NCBI GenBank assembly: GCA_039707465.1
Contig: CM077648.1
Location: forward strand, 27,531,119-27,595,118
Length of the DNA stretch: 64,000 nucleotides
Reading direction: 5' to 3'
Origin: Rhabdophis nuchalis
Lineage: Eukaryota > Chordata > Lepidosauria > Squamata > Natricidae
Both the position numbers and the translations under genes were made by a program. Under the pieces are notes generated by a model. That model saw only the letters and a list, made by a program, of their open reading frames with translations, made no database searches and had not been told where the DNA came from. This document shows positions 41,880 through 53,731 of this stretch, in pieces (positions within the stretch are counted from its first letter, which is position 1; every line of letters begins with the position of its first letter).

Positions 41880-43640
41880 TTTTTTTTTTAAATTTATTTT
41901 ATATACCGCATTCTCTCCCCAAGGGGACTTGGAGCGGTGCACAGGGAAAAATTAAAACGCTATCAAATATACATACAGAATAAATACAGATAAAAACGAA
42001 TTAAATTAATTGTCCCTGCACTAAAATCCCCACATTAAAACTAACGATCCCTAAAAAAAACCTCATGGAAGAGACTAACCTAGGCCGGCCAAGCAGAAGA
42101 AGTATGTTTTGAGTTTCTGGCGGAAGGAGCGGAGGTTCGTAGTTGTTCTAATGTCGGGGGGAAGGTCGTTCCAGAGGGCTGGGCCCGCCACAGAGAAGGC
42201 CCTTCCCCTGGGCGTCGCCCGCTGACAAAGTCTAGCGGACGGTACCCGGAGAAGTCCCTCTCTGTGGGAGCGAATCGGCCGTGAGGATGTATGGGGCAGG
42301 ATCCGATCCCGCAGATAGTTAGGTCCCGTGCCATGGAGCGCTTTAAAGATGACAACTAGCACCTTGAAGCACACCCGAAAGACTACAGGCAGCCAGTGCA
42401 GCTCGCGCAAGAGAGGTGTTATATGGGTGTACCTGGTGGTTCCCATTATTGCTCGTGTGGCTGCATTCTGGACCAGCTGCAGTCTTCGGGTGCACCTCAG
42501 GGGGAACCCCATGTAGAGAGAGTTACAATAGTCCAGTCGGGATGTCACGAGGGCATGAGTGACTGTGCAAAGGGCATCCTGATCCAATAGGGGGCACAAC
42601 TGGCGTACCAGGCGAACCTGGTAAAATGCCCTCCTGGCCACGGCCGTCACTTGGTCTTCCATGGACAGCCGGGTATCCAGAAGGACACCCAAGTTGCACG
42701 CCCCATCCACAGGGGCAAGGTGTTCGCCCCCTATGGCCAGTGATGGAGTCAACTGGTTGAATCGGGCAACCAGAAACCACAGCCACTCGGTCTTGGACGG
42801 GTTGAGTCTGAGTCTGTTACTTCCCATCCAGATCCGCACGGCTTCCAGGCACTGGCACATCACCCCACATGTGAGGGGTCTCGAGGTCGACCTCTGCTCT
42901 CCTGCCAACACAAATTGCGATCGACCGGAGAGGTAGGAGGAGAACCACCGTAGAACGGTGCCTCCCACCCCCAACCCCCCCAGCCGATGCAATAGGATAC
43001 CATGGTCGATGGTATCAAAAGCCGCTGAGAGGTCTAATAGGACCAGGATGGAGGAACAACCCCCATCTCTGGCCCTCCAGAGATCATCTACCAACGCGAC
43101 CAATGCCGTCTCGGTGCTGTGCCCGGGCCGGAAGCTGGACTGGCGCGGGTCTAGATAATCAACTTCTTCCAGGTGACGGGGAAACTATTGTGCCACCACA
43201 CTCTCTACAACCTTCGCCAGAAAGGGAAGGTTGGAGACGGGACGATAGTTGGCTAATAGAGCTGGGTCCAGAGAGGGCTTCTTCAGGAGGGGCCTCACCA
43301 TGGCCTCTTTAAGGGAGGCAGGCAAGAAACCCTCACTTAGAGAAGCGTTGACAACCTCCTGGAGCCAGCCTCGTGTCACCTCCCAGGATGCCAGTACAAG
43401 CCAGGAAGGACACGGGTCCAATAAACATGTGGTGGCTCGCAGTCGCCCACGTAACCTGTCCATATCCTCGGAAGTAACAGAGTCAAACTCCTCCCAGCCA
43501 AGATCCGCCTCGTGCAATCCCACTGGGCCATCAATGGAGACTAGCTCGTTCTGAATCTGAGCGATTTTCTCCTGCAGATAAATCACAAATTCCTTATGTC
43601 TTATCACAAATTCCTTATGTCTTATATATAGCTTCAACTG
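41880..43640 (-). mobile_element. CR1/L2-group LINE, RT region with a stop and an internal deletion
   Basis: Minus strand: 43637-43185 encodes the RT start (KEAMVRPLLKKPSLDPALLANYRPVSNLPF in part) and ends in a stop at 43185-43187. The same frame resumes and from 43103 to 42075 encodes LDLSAAFDTIDHGILLHRL and the RT tail. The catalytic YADD region is missing, with 'RPLTCGVMCQCLEAVRI' marking the junction, so the copy is dead. 3' UTR at 41880-42074. Confidence 0.9.
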
Positions 43641-44031
43641 TATATAATAAGACTTGTGCCTGTTGTAATTGTATAAAGTCTTTGTATAAAGTCCTGCTTT
43701 ACTTTAGTGTAAACTCAGTATTTTTCTATTCAATGCTGTATTGTAGTTATATTTTTGAAATTACTTTGAAATAATTATTCTATGAAAAATAAATTCATAG
43801 CATTTGTATTTCTCCCAATAACTTATATGTAACTGTACACATTGTAAAGTTTTAGAGGACTGTTGGGTTCCATATGTCTTATGGAACTCTTCATTCTTTA
43901 CATTTAATTTAATTAATATTTGCATTATTTCAAGTTAAAAATCTTATTTTCTACAAAACTATAAAAAAAGTTTACAAATGTGAATTGAATAATGAATGTT
44001 TAAATTAATTGAAAATATATTTTGTTTCTAA
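43641..44031. other. Unassigned AT-rich sequence
   Basis: No repeat or gene recognised. Confidence 0.5.
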
Positions 44032-44120
44032 GGAAAGAGGGAGGGAGGGAGGAAAAAGAAAGGAGGGAGGGAGGAGAGAGAGAGAGAGAGAGAGAAAGAG
44101 AAAGAAAAAAAGAAAGAAAG

Positions 44121-44179
<59 letters not shown>

Positions 44180-44180
44180 G
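44032..44180 (+). repeat. (GAGGGA), (GA)n and (GAAA)n compound microsatellite
   Basis: Purine-only on the plus strand. All frames over it are artefacts. Confidence 0.94.
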
Positions 44181-44325
44181 AAAAATCTGCATGAGTATAT
44201 ATATCTGGAACCATATGCCAATTAAACTTGATTGAGAACTATATATTGGTTGTTAGTGTCCTTCAATTAGCACAGAAAACTCTAGTCATTTGTAAATGTA
44301 TCTGTTAAGTATGTATTAACAAATC

Positions 44326-44668
44326 AGGGACGGTGGCTCAATGGCTAAGACACTGAGCTTGTTGATCACAAAGGTCAGCAGTTTGGCAGTTCAAATCCCT
44401 AGCCCCGCATAACAGAGTGAGCTCCCATTACTTGTCCCAGCTTCTGCCAACCTAGCAGTTTAAAAGCATATAAAAATGCAAGTAAAAAAATAGGAACCAC
44501 CTTTGGTGGGAAGGTAATAGCATTCTGTGCACCTTCAGCATTTAGTCATTCTGGCCACATGACCACGGAATCAGTGCTGGCTCTTTGGCTTTGAAGCAGA
44601 GATGAGCACCTTCCCCTAGAATCGGGAACGACTAATACATATGTGCAAGGGGAACCTTTACCTTTACC
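44326..44668 (+). mobile_element. tRNA-derived SINE, full length
   Basis: 343 bp with perfect 11-bp duplications TATTAACAAAT (44315-44325, 44669-44679). tRNA-like head 'ggtggctcaatggctaagac' and 'ggcagttcaaatcc'. Ends 'ggggaacctttaccttta'. Close relative of 46315-46660. Confidence 0.9.
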
Positions 44669-44891
44669 TATTAACAAATTAAGCATTCAGAGTCCACAGA
44701 CACCTTAACTACTGTAACCATAACCTCACAGTATTGTTGGAAGGATACATTAAGCTTTCAAACCTCTTTCTGCAAAAGATTCAGCTTAATTTCCTCCTTT
44801 CACACAGTTCAGCTCTTTGTCTATTTGGGAAAGGAATAAGAATGAATCATCTCTGTCTACAGCTGCCTTCTACATCCACCAGAGTTCAAAC

Positions 44892-45087
44892 CAGAGGTGG
44901 GCTGCACTTATCTTAACAACCGGTTCAGTGGTTGGGAGCAGTGCGGCCTTCCGTGCCTTGTGCTCATGAGTGCGGCATCAAAAACAAGGCTAAATAGGAC
45001 AGCATAGTGCCGGGGCGGGTTGGTACTAACTTGCAGGTCGCAACTACCAGTTCACCCAAACCAGTCCAATCTGGCAGCAGCCCATTG
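44892..45087 (+). mobile_element. hAT-type MITE
   Basis: 196 bp, 'cagaggtgggctgcac' to 'cagcccattg'. Flanked by GTTCAAAC and GTTCAGAC (8 bp, one mismatch). Contains 'gctaaataggacagcatag', also found at 51790. Confidence 0.78.
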
Positions 45088-45095
45088 GTTCAGAC

Positions 45096-46314
45096 CCAGT
45101 CAACTGAATATTATGGAATATCAAGAGCAATTTGTCACTTCTTAAAAAACATTCTTTTCAGACGTCCCATACTGACATCTCTACTTCAGAACTGTGTTTT
45201 GAAATCCATCATTACAATATATACGAAACATATTAACAGCTTCTATAAGTTCCTGATGAACATCATGTAATAATGATTGTAGATTCTTTCCTGGTAAGAA
45301 TTTACAGCTCAATCACAGAGTATCACACGCATGGGAAACCATGTTGGTTGCATACGGTTTGACACACCTACCTGAAGCACAAAACAAACAGCAAGACAAG
45401 GAGAATTGCTAGGATGATAAGATCATCCAAAGCACATTAGGCATAGATTTCACAAAATCAGTTTTCCAGTGGTTAGAAGTTTATTGGATTTGGTTTTTTT
45501 AGCAATAGATCCATTACTTTCTATAACTTTCTGTTCCGAAACAGATTGCCTTTTATATCTTTCCTTGTCAAATTTAAAAATTAGCTTAGTGACTTTTAAA
45601 TCAGTTCCTACTAAAAAATACCCCTTACCACACAAACATCTGAAAAAGGATATATTTATTAATGTTATGGGACTCAATTTAATGTACTGGATAGCTAATT
45701 TTGTATCATACCAATACTTAAAAGAAATGAACTACTTTACTCCTACTCCTACTCCTTCTCCTTCTTGTTATCAACTTGTTCTTTATTGTTTTAGTTCACT
45801 GAAGAAAATAAGCAGAACTTTTTTCATAACAAACAGCCAGAGCTGCAACAAACACCACAAAAGAAAAGTGCATCCATGTTGTCAACAGACTAATCTGTAT
45901 TATAATTTGTTGTGACATGATGTGGCGAGACATAAAGGCTGCACTTAATTTCTGTTTATTCATTTTACATCTTGACATCGCACCCAGAAGCCTGGTGTAT
46001 TATCAGCTAATCTTGGTGGAGGACTTTAATTGCTTGATTGCTTTAGATTTCAAGTGGTCTGGGTGTACGATGCCGACCAGGCCTGAATTCAACGATCTGC
46101 TTTTAATTTACAGTTTTTTTCCTTATTTTTTAAAGTGCATTTAGATGCCTGTATTGTAATGCTATTGCCCAGACTATTTCAAAACACTTACTAGGATTAC
46201 AATTTAAAAAAAACACACACAAGAGGAAAAAGGTCCAAAGGTCCAAAAATTCTTAAATAAGAATTCCTCTGCTATACACAAATGAATATTATTTTACAAC
46301 CTATCTACAATATT
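45096..46314. other. Repeat-poor stretch without a recognised gene
   Basis: No transposon recognised. The part at 45915-46140 is well mixed in composition and includes TCAAGTGG (46050-46057), an NK2-type homeodomain site, next to two TTGATTG-like sites. It is a candidate regulatory element only. Confidence 0.45.
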
Positions 46315-46660
46315 AAGGGATACAGTGGCTCAGTGGTTAAGATGCTGAGCTTGTCGATCAGAAAGGTCGGCAGTTTGGCAGTTCGAATCCCTAGTGCTGC
46401 TTAATGGAGTGAGCTCCGATTACTTGTCCCAGATTCTGCCAACCTAGCAGTTTGAAAGCATGTAAAAACGCAAGTAGAAAAATAGGAGCCACCTTTGGTG
46501 GGAAGGTAACAACATTCCATTTGCCTTTGGCATTTAGTCATGCCGGTCACATGACGTCTCCAGACACCGCTAGCTCTCCGGCTTTGAAACGGAAATGAGC
46601 ATTGTTCCCTAGAGTCGGGAATGACTAGCACATATGTGCGAGGGGAACCTTTACCTTTAT
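46315..46660 (+). mobile_element. tRNA-derived SINE
   Basis: Same family as 44326-44668, with head 'cagtggctcagtggttaaga', 'ggcagttcgaatcc' and tail 'ggggaacctttaccttta'. Confidence 0.88.
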
Positions 46661-47384
46661 AATAACAGAATAACAGAAGTCTAATTGTACTTTCCTTCCT
46701 CTCCTTACTCCTGTGAATTAGGGGCGTTCTGTTTGATACTCATTTACATACTATTTCTCTGCTATGGACTTAAAATGTTTTCAAACCTCATTACAAGGGT
46801 AAAGGAGTATGCCTATCTCCATGAAGGTCAGATGGAGCTGGGGGGCAAATAAATTAATAAACAAATAAATAACCTTCCATACCTGTAACATTTTAAGCTT
46901 ATCATAAATAAGTGATGACATATTCCGTTTTTCTTTAAAAGACAAATTGTTCAACCTTCTGTTTCATTCTTTACAATCTGAAACATCTATCCCCTCCTTT
47001 GGGATCATCACATTTTCTGCTGCTTAAATCAGAGGATAAGGACTGGACAGTTGAAATTTAGAAAACAAAAATAAACATAATAAACTAAATATAATTAGTA
47101 TGAATAAGCATGCAACATCTGCAACTGCAAGTAATGCAAGATTGTTTTTGGTTAGTCGTTATGGGTCAGAATCCTTCAAAGTGTTGTGTTGCACCTGCAT
47201 GTCACTGTGCAGGCTTTTGGCTTTAATTTGGAGACTATGGCAATATAATAGAAAGGAAGGGTTTAATGATACAGCTGTAAAATAAGTGGTATATCAAAAG
47301 GCTAAGTGGACCAACCCTTAGTAAATCAGCTTAGTTACCTATGAATTAAATGATGTTAGCAAGAGAATTCTATACTGTCCATAT
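46661..47384. other. Unassigned sequence
   Basis: No gene or repeat recognised. Confidence 0.5.
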
Positions 47385-47901
47385 TGTTGTTGTGGCTTGT
47401 TGGCCGCCGGCTCCTCCAGCAGCAACGAATCAGAGGAAAAAGAAGCATGGGAGTCAGGGTCAGCTTCAAGGCAACCTGAGAGCTCTGAGAGGGAAAAGGG
47501 AATAGAGCTGGCAGAGAGAAAGAAACAGAGACAGAGCCTGGACTGTCCATCAGCCCTCAGATGGAGAGTCAAGAAACCCCAGATCTGGAGGTAGCTGATG
47601 AGGAAGAGGAGGAACAGCTAGGTCCAATGGATGTGCAGAAGGCAGAGGAGAGGAGAGCAGTGGAAATCTGTGGGATGATCCTTGGGAAGGAAGAGCCACT
47701 GCTGCTAGTGAAGACTCACTCTCAGGGGATAAAAGGCAGGGCAGAAATGAATAGATATGGCAGACAACGATTCATTTCCATGCTGGATGGACTTATTAGC
47801 CTGCAGTGAGAGAGAATTTTTTTGCTCCTGATGCTCCTAATAAAGGAATCTTTGTGTTAATTTCAGATGGTTTGTCATGTTTGGGGATCTGGGTCAGAAC
47901 A
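47385..47901 (+). mobile_element. Solo LTR, Gypsy-like (tentative)
   Basis: About 517 bp starting near TGTTG and ending CAGAACA. It has a TATA-like 'ggggataaaaggcag' near 47736 and 'ctaataaaggaatctttg' (AATAAA) downstream, spaced as in an LTR. GC-rich left half. Edges and duplication are unclear. Glu-rich open frames here are not genes. Confidence 0.6.
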
Positions 47902-49107
47902 GTAGTTGCTAGGAAATTGTTCTTTAAATTATTTGAAGCAAGGAAGAAGAATACATAGGTTATCAATAGGCAAGGAAGAAGAATACATAGGTTGTCAATA
48001 GAATTGTCAATACAATTCTTAAGTATGACATAAAGAAAATTAAAATCATCAGTATCTGTAGTTGAGATTGTTCTTTGCACTTGTGCTTAAGTTCTACAGA
48101 GTTCTCTATAATTCTGCAAAACTTTCTATAATTGCAAACAGGAGGAGCGAACAGTTGTGTGCAATGAAACAGATTTTTATGATTAAAATGTCACAAGACA
48201 AAGGATAGTTTCTCCCAGCTCGTCTTTCCTTTTACATTTTGACTCAAAGATGTCTATATTAAGGTTACCATAACTGGATGCAAAACGTTAACATAGTAGA
48301 AAAAGGCAGACAAGACTTAAAGACTTCTGTTTTGTCCCATCTAAGGGTCAAATGGATTTTTGCAGATAGGTCAGCCCTAGGTGAGACATGCAATTAAATT
48401 GTCTGACTTAGAAGATCTATAAAATTAGTAAGTGCTTGGTAAAAATCAAATTATGATTATAGCAGGAAGAAACGGGATTTGAACTGTATGCCTATTAATC
48501 CAGTTTTATTGAAGAACTCAACATTTAATGACAAAGTACAGCTATAAAATTGGATTTTGGTGCAATTACAAATATCACATGCTTGTACATACATTTAACA
48601 GGTTGTTAGGAATTCACTTTCAAACACTCAAGATTTTCACACTACCCTACAAATTGTTACTGTCAAAGTGCTCTATTTTTGGAAACCTATGCTATCAATG
48701 GAAAAAACTGAAAATAAACCTGTAACAAACCCCTAATAAGTTTCAAATAATTGTTTGAATTTAGCAGAAAGCAAGTAGAATCAAGGAGCTGGAAGGCAAG
48801 ATGAGTTAAAAATGTTCATCAACAGAGAATTCTCAACCTGAATAAATGGTGCAGAATTACCTTATTTCGTAGCTCTGAAGGCTTGGCGAAATTTTCCAGA
48901 GTTATATGCTATTAATGCAGAGAAGTAGAAAATTTAAGTAATGAATAAAGAGCCACAATTAGATATAAAAAGATATTACTGTTGGCACATGCCCTCACAT
49001 ATTATTAATATAGCAGAAGCTTTATACAAGTCCAAATCTATGTAGTAAGAGACAGGTCTGAGATGGTAAAGACTTTATATGCTGGATTTAATGTAAATCA
49101 GAGCAGA
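47902..49107. other. Unassigned; contains a 34-bp tandem duplication
   Basis: 'gcaaggaagaagaatacata' occurs twice in tandem near 47938-48000. Otherwise nothing recognised. Confidence 0.5.
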
Positions 49108-49324
49108 ATTACATTCTCCATTTGTAATCCATGCCTTATATTATAATTTTTTTAATAAAAAGGTTTTTTTAATTTTTAATTAAACAGAAATATTTTTTAA
49201 AAATCATCCTTCATTACATTCTGTAGAAACCATGTCGATTCGTTACATATAGCTCTCGTGCATTTCTTCCACCATTACTTATAAATCACATTACTTTATA
49301 CACTTTAAATCAAAAATTCATTAT

Positions 49325-49385
49325 ATATCTTAATTAACCAATTTCATTGTAATTTTATTACAATTTTATTACAATGACAATAAAG

Positions 49386-49462
<77 letters not shown>
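49325..49462 (+). mobile_element. Rex/CR1-like LINE 3' tail with (AAT)n
   Basis: 'acaatgacaataaagatt' followed by about 25 AAT units, the same junction as at 22556-22654. Only the tail inserted. Confidence 0.85.
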
Positions 49463-49465
<3 letters not shown>

Positions 49466-49834
49466 TCATTACACCAAAAATCTCCTTTAGCCACAATTAT
49501 TTAGACGTGCTTTTTCCTCAGATAGGTCACAATTATAAACATAACCACATAATGGCATTTCCAAAAGCCTCCAATAACATTGCACCTTAAAGCATGTTCT
49601 ACATGAGAGTCAGTTAATACTATTTCTAACCCCCCCTTTTTTATTAAACAATATCCATTAACATTCCTTAATAGTTAACTAAACATATTTTACTGTTTAT
49701 GTTCATCCTCATTCCACTTTAAATTGTATTACGCCTATAATGAATTCTAAATAAAACATTTATTAATTTGTTTTGGTCTTTTTCCAGAATCACAATTTAC
49801 AATTTACAGTTTATTTCCAACTTTTTTTACTAGA

Positions 49835-49893
49835 TACATACATACATACATACATACATACATACATACATACATACATACATACATACATAC
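49835..49893 (+). repeat. (CATA)n microsatellite
   Basis: About 14 pure units. Confidence 0.95.
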
Positions 49894-50052
49894 AATTAAA
49901 CTATATCCATTATTATTTCATTACTCTTATTATGACTAAATATTTGTTAACTAAAAATCCTTCAATAACAATCTAAAACAATCTAAAAGTTACTAAATTT
50001 CTACTTATTAATCATCAAGGAATGGCTAAACTTTTATTGTCAGCATTCATTA

Positions 50053-50616
50053 TCAACCAGTATCTTTCCAATAGCAAAATAATCTCATCTCTCTTGCCAT
50101 TTGTGGTTTCAATCTTCTATTGTTCTCCCTTGTAAGGTTGTTGTAGACTTCTTTTTGCACTTTACTGTTCAAGACAACTCTCAAATGGTATCGTTGCCCT
50201 CCTTCTGTTATTAAAAGTTGTTTACCTTTGGTTATCAGACGTGCTTCTGAAATAATTTCTCCTGTTACATCCATCATCAATCCTTTTTTTCACTCTTCTT
50301 GGAAACCAAGATGGGGCTCAGATTCTTCAGGTTTCCTTTTCAAAGTTCCCTTCTTTCTGCTTTTTCCCACATTTAATCCATCAGTAGTATCCTTTGTTGT
50401 CTTATCTTTATCTTCAACTGAAGGGGGTATCTCTTTGTCTTCTACATCTTCTTCCTTCTCTTTAATTTTTGGGGCCCCTATCCCCTCATATTTTGTTGCA
50501 ATAGACACCAGTTTTTCCAATTTCTTATCGATTCTTCTATATCCTTCCAAAAGATTTAGAATTCCAGCCAAAAAAATTTGATATTCTAAAGTATCCTCAT
50601 CTGGATATTGATCCAT
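50053..50616 (-). pseudogene. Unrecognised ORF of the 2.4-kb element, one in-frame stop
   Basis: ATG at 50614-50616. 108 codons to TGA at 50290-50292, then open in the same frame to 50053, about 188 codons in all. The product starts with acidic MDQYPDED, has a short amphipathic helix around residues 15-40 (LLEGYRRIDKKLEKL), a charged Lys/Glu/Asp-rich middle and a C-terminal part with KQLLITEGGQRYHLRVV. It might be an ORF1-type RNA-binding protein, from its position and charge only; I recognise no family. Coding appearance is supported by the frame continuing past a single stop. Confidence 0.55.
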
Positions 50617-51599
50617 GTTGACAAAAAGAAGAAGAAAAAGGAATAAGGAAAGTTAATTACAACTGCCACCCTGGTCTCAAGCCTATTTTATCTTTTCATT
50701 TTAAATTGACTTAAGTCACAGGTTCTATTACACTCTTCAAAGGAGAAGGATTCTGTGTTTTCTTTTCCCTTTTTCCTTCCTTTGCCTAAACAATTATCAA
50801 AGAGCACCTTTAAAAAACAATTCATGCCCTTGAGTCTTTATCAGTTTCTATAAACAAGTTGTAAACCCTTCATCCGAATAGTCAACAATCTCCAATGAAA
50901 CAAAAATACATTGTCTCAAATGGTCCAGCCTCTGACCTCCCAGTGGCAGTGTTGTTACTTTTCACTTTCTAATATGTCTCTCTTCATTATAAAAAATTAA
51001 AAAGTAAAGTTCTTATTGGAATTTTAGTAGCAAATCATAAGAAGAATTATAAAAGTAAGAATATGGCTTTAGTCCAAGACTCAAAAAATAGAGTAAAAAA
51101 AAATAGAAGAAACAATCCATTCACTTTAAAAGGAGAGAGAGAGAAAAAACCCTGTTATGGGCATTTCAGTCCATAATTACAAAGAAAAACGGGGAAAAAA
51201 CTTTTCAGATCAGTCCAAAGTAGGTTAATTCCACCGCTTGTTTCTTTTGCTTAAAGGATTATGTTTTACTTTTAAAAAAACGTTTCTTTAGGCAAAGTAT
51301 CTCAAAGAAAGAAAAAAACCCTTCCAGATAGACTCACTTTCTTTTTCAGCTTCCATCTGGAACTGTCCCTGTCTTTGTCAGCCTGGGCGCTGCCTGTTTG
51401 CTGCGGAGTAGAAGCGTTCCCCTTGGGTCAAACAGGGACTTTGTGGTGTCCCTGTGACCAGCAAGTCTTCGTCTTCTCAATCGCCATCTCTCCGAGATGG
51501 TTTAGGTCCAAATGGACCGATCCGCTGGCTCCTCCCCTCTACATTACATTCTCCATTATAGTTAGATTCTCCATTTGCAATCCATGCCTTATCTTATAA

Positions 51600-51676
51600 A
51601 TTGAAAGGGAAAAGAAGTTTTAGTATCCATAAACTTTCTTATTTTATTGTAATTCAACAGAGATATGGCTTTGAAT
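51600..51676. other. Unassigned flank
   Basis: Short stretch between the 2.4-kb element and the next MITE. Confidence 0.4.
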
Positions 51677-51892
51677 CAGGGGTGATATTCACTTACTTTC
51701 CCTACCAGTTCACAAATGTGAGCATGTGCACTCTCCCTATCTACGCATGCACTCAACCTTCCATGCATGTGTTTTGGCTTGAAAACATGGCTAAATAGGA
51801 CAGCATAGAGCTGGGGTGGATTAGCTGGCTCCCCCATGATTTCTACTACTGGTTCAGGTGAACCAATCCAAACAAGCTGAATACCACCTCAG
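51677..51892 (+). mobile_element. hAT-type MITE
   Basis: 216 bp from 'caggggtgatattcac' to 'gaataccacctcag', imperfect inverted ends. Flanks CTTTGAAT and CTCTGGAT match at 6 of 8. Shares the 'gctaaataggacagcatag' block with 44892-45087. Confidence 0.72.
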
Positions 51893-51938
51893 CTCTGGAT
51901 GTTTATATTTTAACACAAATTAGATTATTCATCTAGTC

Positions 51939-52144
51939 CAGGAGTTAACAACCTTTGTGGCTCCATGGAGGAGCAGCAAAAGTAATGTCAGGGGCAATGG
52001 TAGAGGAAGATGGTTTCGCACACATAACCTAGATCCTGTGCATGTGCAAATGAAGCTTCACACCACGCCTGCCACTTCCATAGCCCGGTTCCCAACAGGC
52101 TATGAACCCCTATTGGTCTGCAGACCAGGGGTTGGAGACCCCTG
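51939..52144 (+). mobile_element. hAT (Charlie-like) MITE
   Basis: 206 bp, 'caggagttaacaacc' to 'ggttggagacccctg'. Flanks ATCTAGTC and CTCTAGTA match at 6 of 8. Similar in plan to 30725-31044. Confidence 0.72.
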
Positions 52145-52152
52145 CTCTAGTA

Positions 52153-53432
52153 TTATTCTTTTGAATTGTTCTAATATGAAAAAATGTGTTCACTTGCATT
52201 TGTAGTTTAAAAGTAAAGATTTTAGTTTGGAATGACATAATTAGTATTTTGCTTTTGGAATTTTTTGTATATATAAAAGATTAGTATAAAAAGGAAAACA
52301 CTTAAAGAAATCAATATGCCAGTTCCAGTTATAAAGAGTGACTTTCCCAAAGTGGATTTCTTTAATTATTTATCAAATGTACAGTATATAGACACTCAAG
52401 TTCCAAAGTTTCTTGGATCATGAGATATTTCTTTAAGGTTTCATTTTCTGGCTTTGTGGAGTTTACATCAGCCTAAGTTTCCTTTAATCCTAGTGTAAAA
52501 TACCAAATTATTTTTATTCTTATAAAACTGATCTGGTATTTTAATTTTTCAAAATTGATTTATTTAAGTGGTTCAATATAATAGTTAGAATCATAGAACT
52601 AGAATCAAAGACGACCGATAGATAATGTACTGCTATAGCTTCCCAATTAAGTGGCTATCCAGTTTATGCTTAGAAACATAAGAATAATGGATGGTATGCC
52701 ACCTTTCAAAGCAGTGTATTTCGCTGCAAAAGAGTTTGTTTTATCAGGAAGTTATTCCTAAAGTTTAGTGTGTGTGTCTCTATTGCTCAGTATAATTTGA
52801 ACTTTGTCTGTAACCTTCCAAATAAACACATTCATAATGTAAATTGAACAGAGTCTGAATTACTATGGCGGGCAGACAAGTGGAAAATATAAGATCATTA
52901 ATTTTTCTTCTGTTTGACTAAAAGTGATTTGGGATCAAGAAAATGCCATAGCTGGTAACACTTCTCCAAAAGACTGTAATCATTCTTACTTTAGACACTA
53001 AGTCACAAATATTTACAAACCATCATCATACACTGCAGTTTCTAAGAACTACACAGGATCTCACTAATTTTTCCAAGAGCTATTTATGACAGTATGACAC
53101 TTCATGATTAAATTTGTGCTAGAAAAATGTACATAGGTCTCGAATTATTTTACCAATCAGCATGGCCTAAGCAAGTTTCAAGGGAAAATAATAAGCAGTT
53201 GAGTCACTTTCCAAATCAAGGAGTCAGCTGTAATAAAAGTTTCATGCAAAAAGTGGAGATACAGAAAGCCATGTATAATCTTATAGTGCAAAACTTCATT
53301 GCAAATAAATGGTAGAGCAAGCATCCCAAACTTTTTTAAAACAAGTTCCTCATTCTTGCTATTCTAGTTTAAAATTCAGACAGGAAGTAAAATCCATATT
53401 GGTAAGAAAAAAGGTTCTCGTTTTATTAGAGA
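52153..53432. other. Mostly unassigned; old CR1-like piece at about 52583-52795
   Basis: 'gaatcatagaactagaatc' and 'gtggctatccagtttatgct' resemble a decayed CR1 3' end in reverse. The rest is unrecognised. Confidence 0.45.
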
Positions 53433-53434
53433 TA

Positions 53435-53729
53435 CAGTGGTACCTCAGTTCACGAACTTAATTCGTGAACTGACTCTGGTCGCGAACCGAATTGGTCATG
53501 AACCGAGGCACACACTCACAGTGTACTTTTTTCTGTGTCTCCTTCTCTCCACGATCTTTCTACAGGAAGTCACAACCATGTGACAGCCAGGAAATAGCAT
53601 TAAAATGGCCACGGCTCCTGTTCGTGAACCGAAGCGGAGTTCGTGAACCGGAGCATATTTTGATGAACTTTTCTGTTCGTGAACCGAGTTGTTCGTGAAC
53701 AGAAGCGTTCGTGAACCGAGGTACCACTG
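53435..53729 (+). mobile_element. Mariner-type MITE
   Basis: 295 bp with terminal 'cagtggtacctc' and its exact inverse, flanked by TA (53433-53434, 53730-53731). Inner 'gttcgtgaaccgag' repeats extend the inverted ends. Open frames across it do not encode transposase. Confidence 0.93.
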
Positions 53730-53731
53730 TA

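Larger units (their letters stand above)
49147..51542 (-). mobile_element. Non-autonomous LINE-like element, 2.4 kb, with one ORF and no RT
   Basis: Bracketed by similar sequence: 'attacattctccatt' at 49108-49122 and 51543-51557, followed on both sides by 'aatccatgccttat' (the right copy carries an extra 17 bp). On the minus strand it has a GC-rich 5' region ('gaggggaggagccagcgg'), a long leader, an ORF (50053-50616), about 900 bases of AT-rich 3' sequence and an A-rich end. No RT or endonuclease is encoded. A second LINE tail has inserted at 49325-49462. Confidence 0.68.

Noticed and set aside
47397..47809. Glu-rich overlapping frames resembling a host gene exon
   Set aside because: They lie in a solo LTR with TATA-like and AATAAA signals; no domain or splice context.
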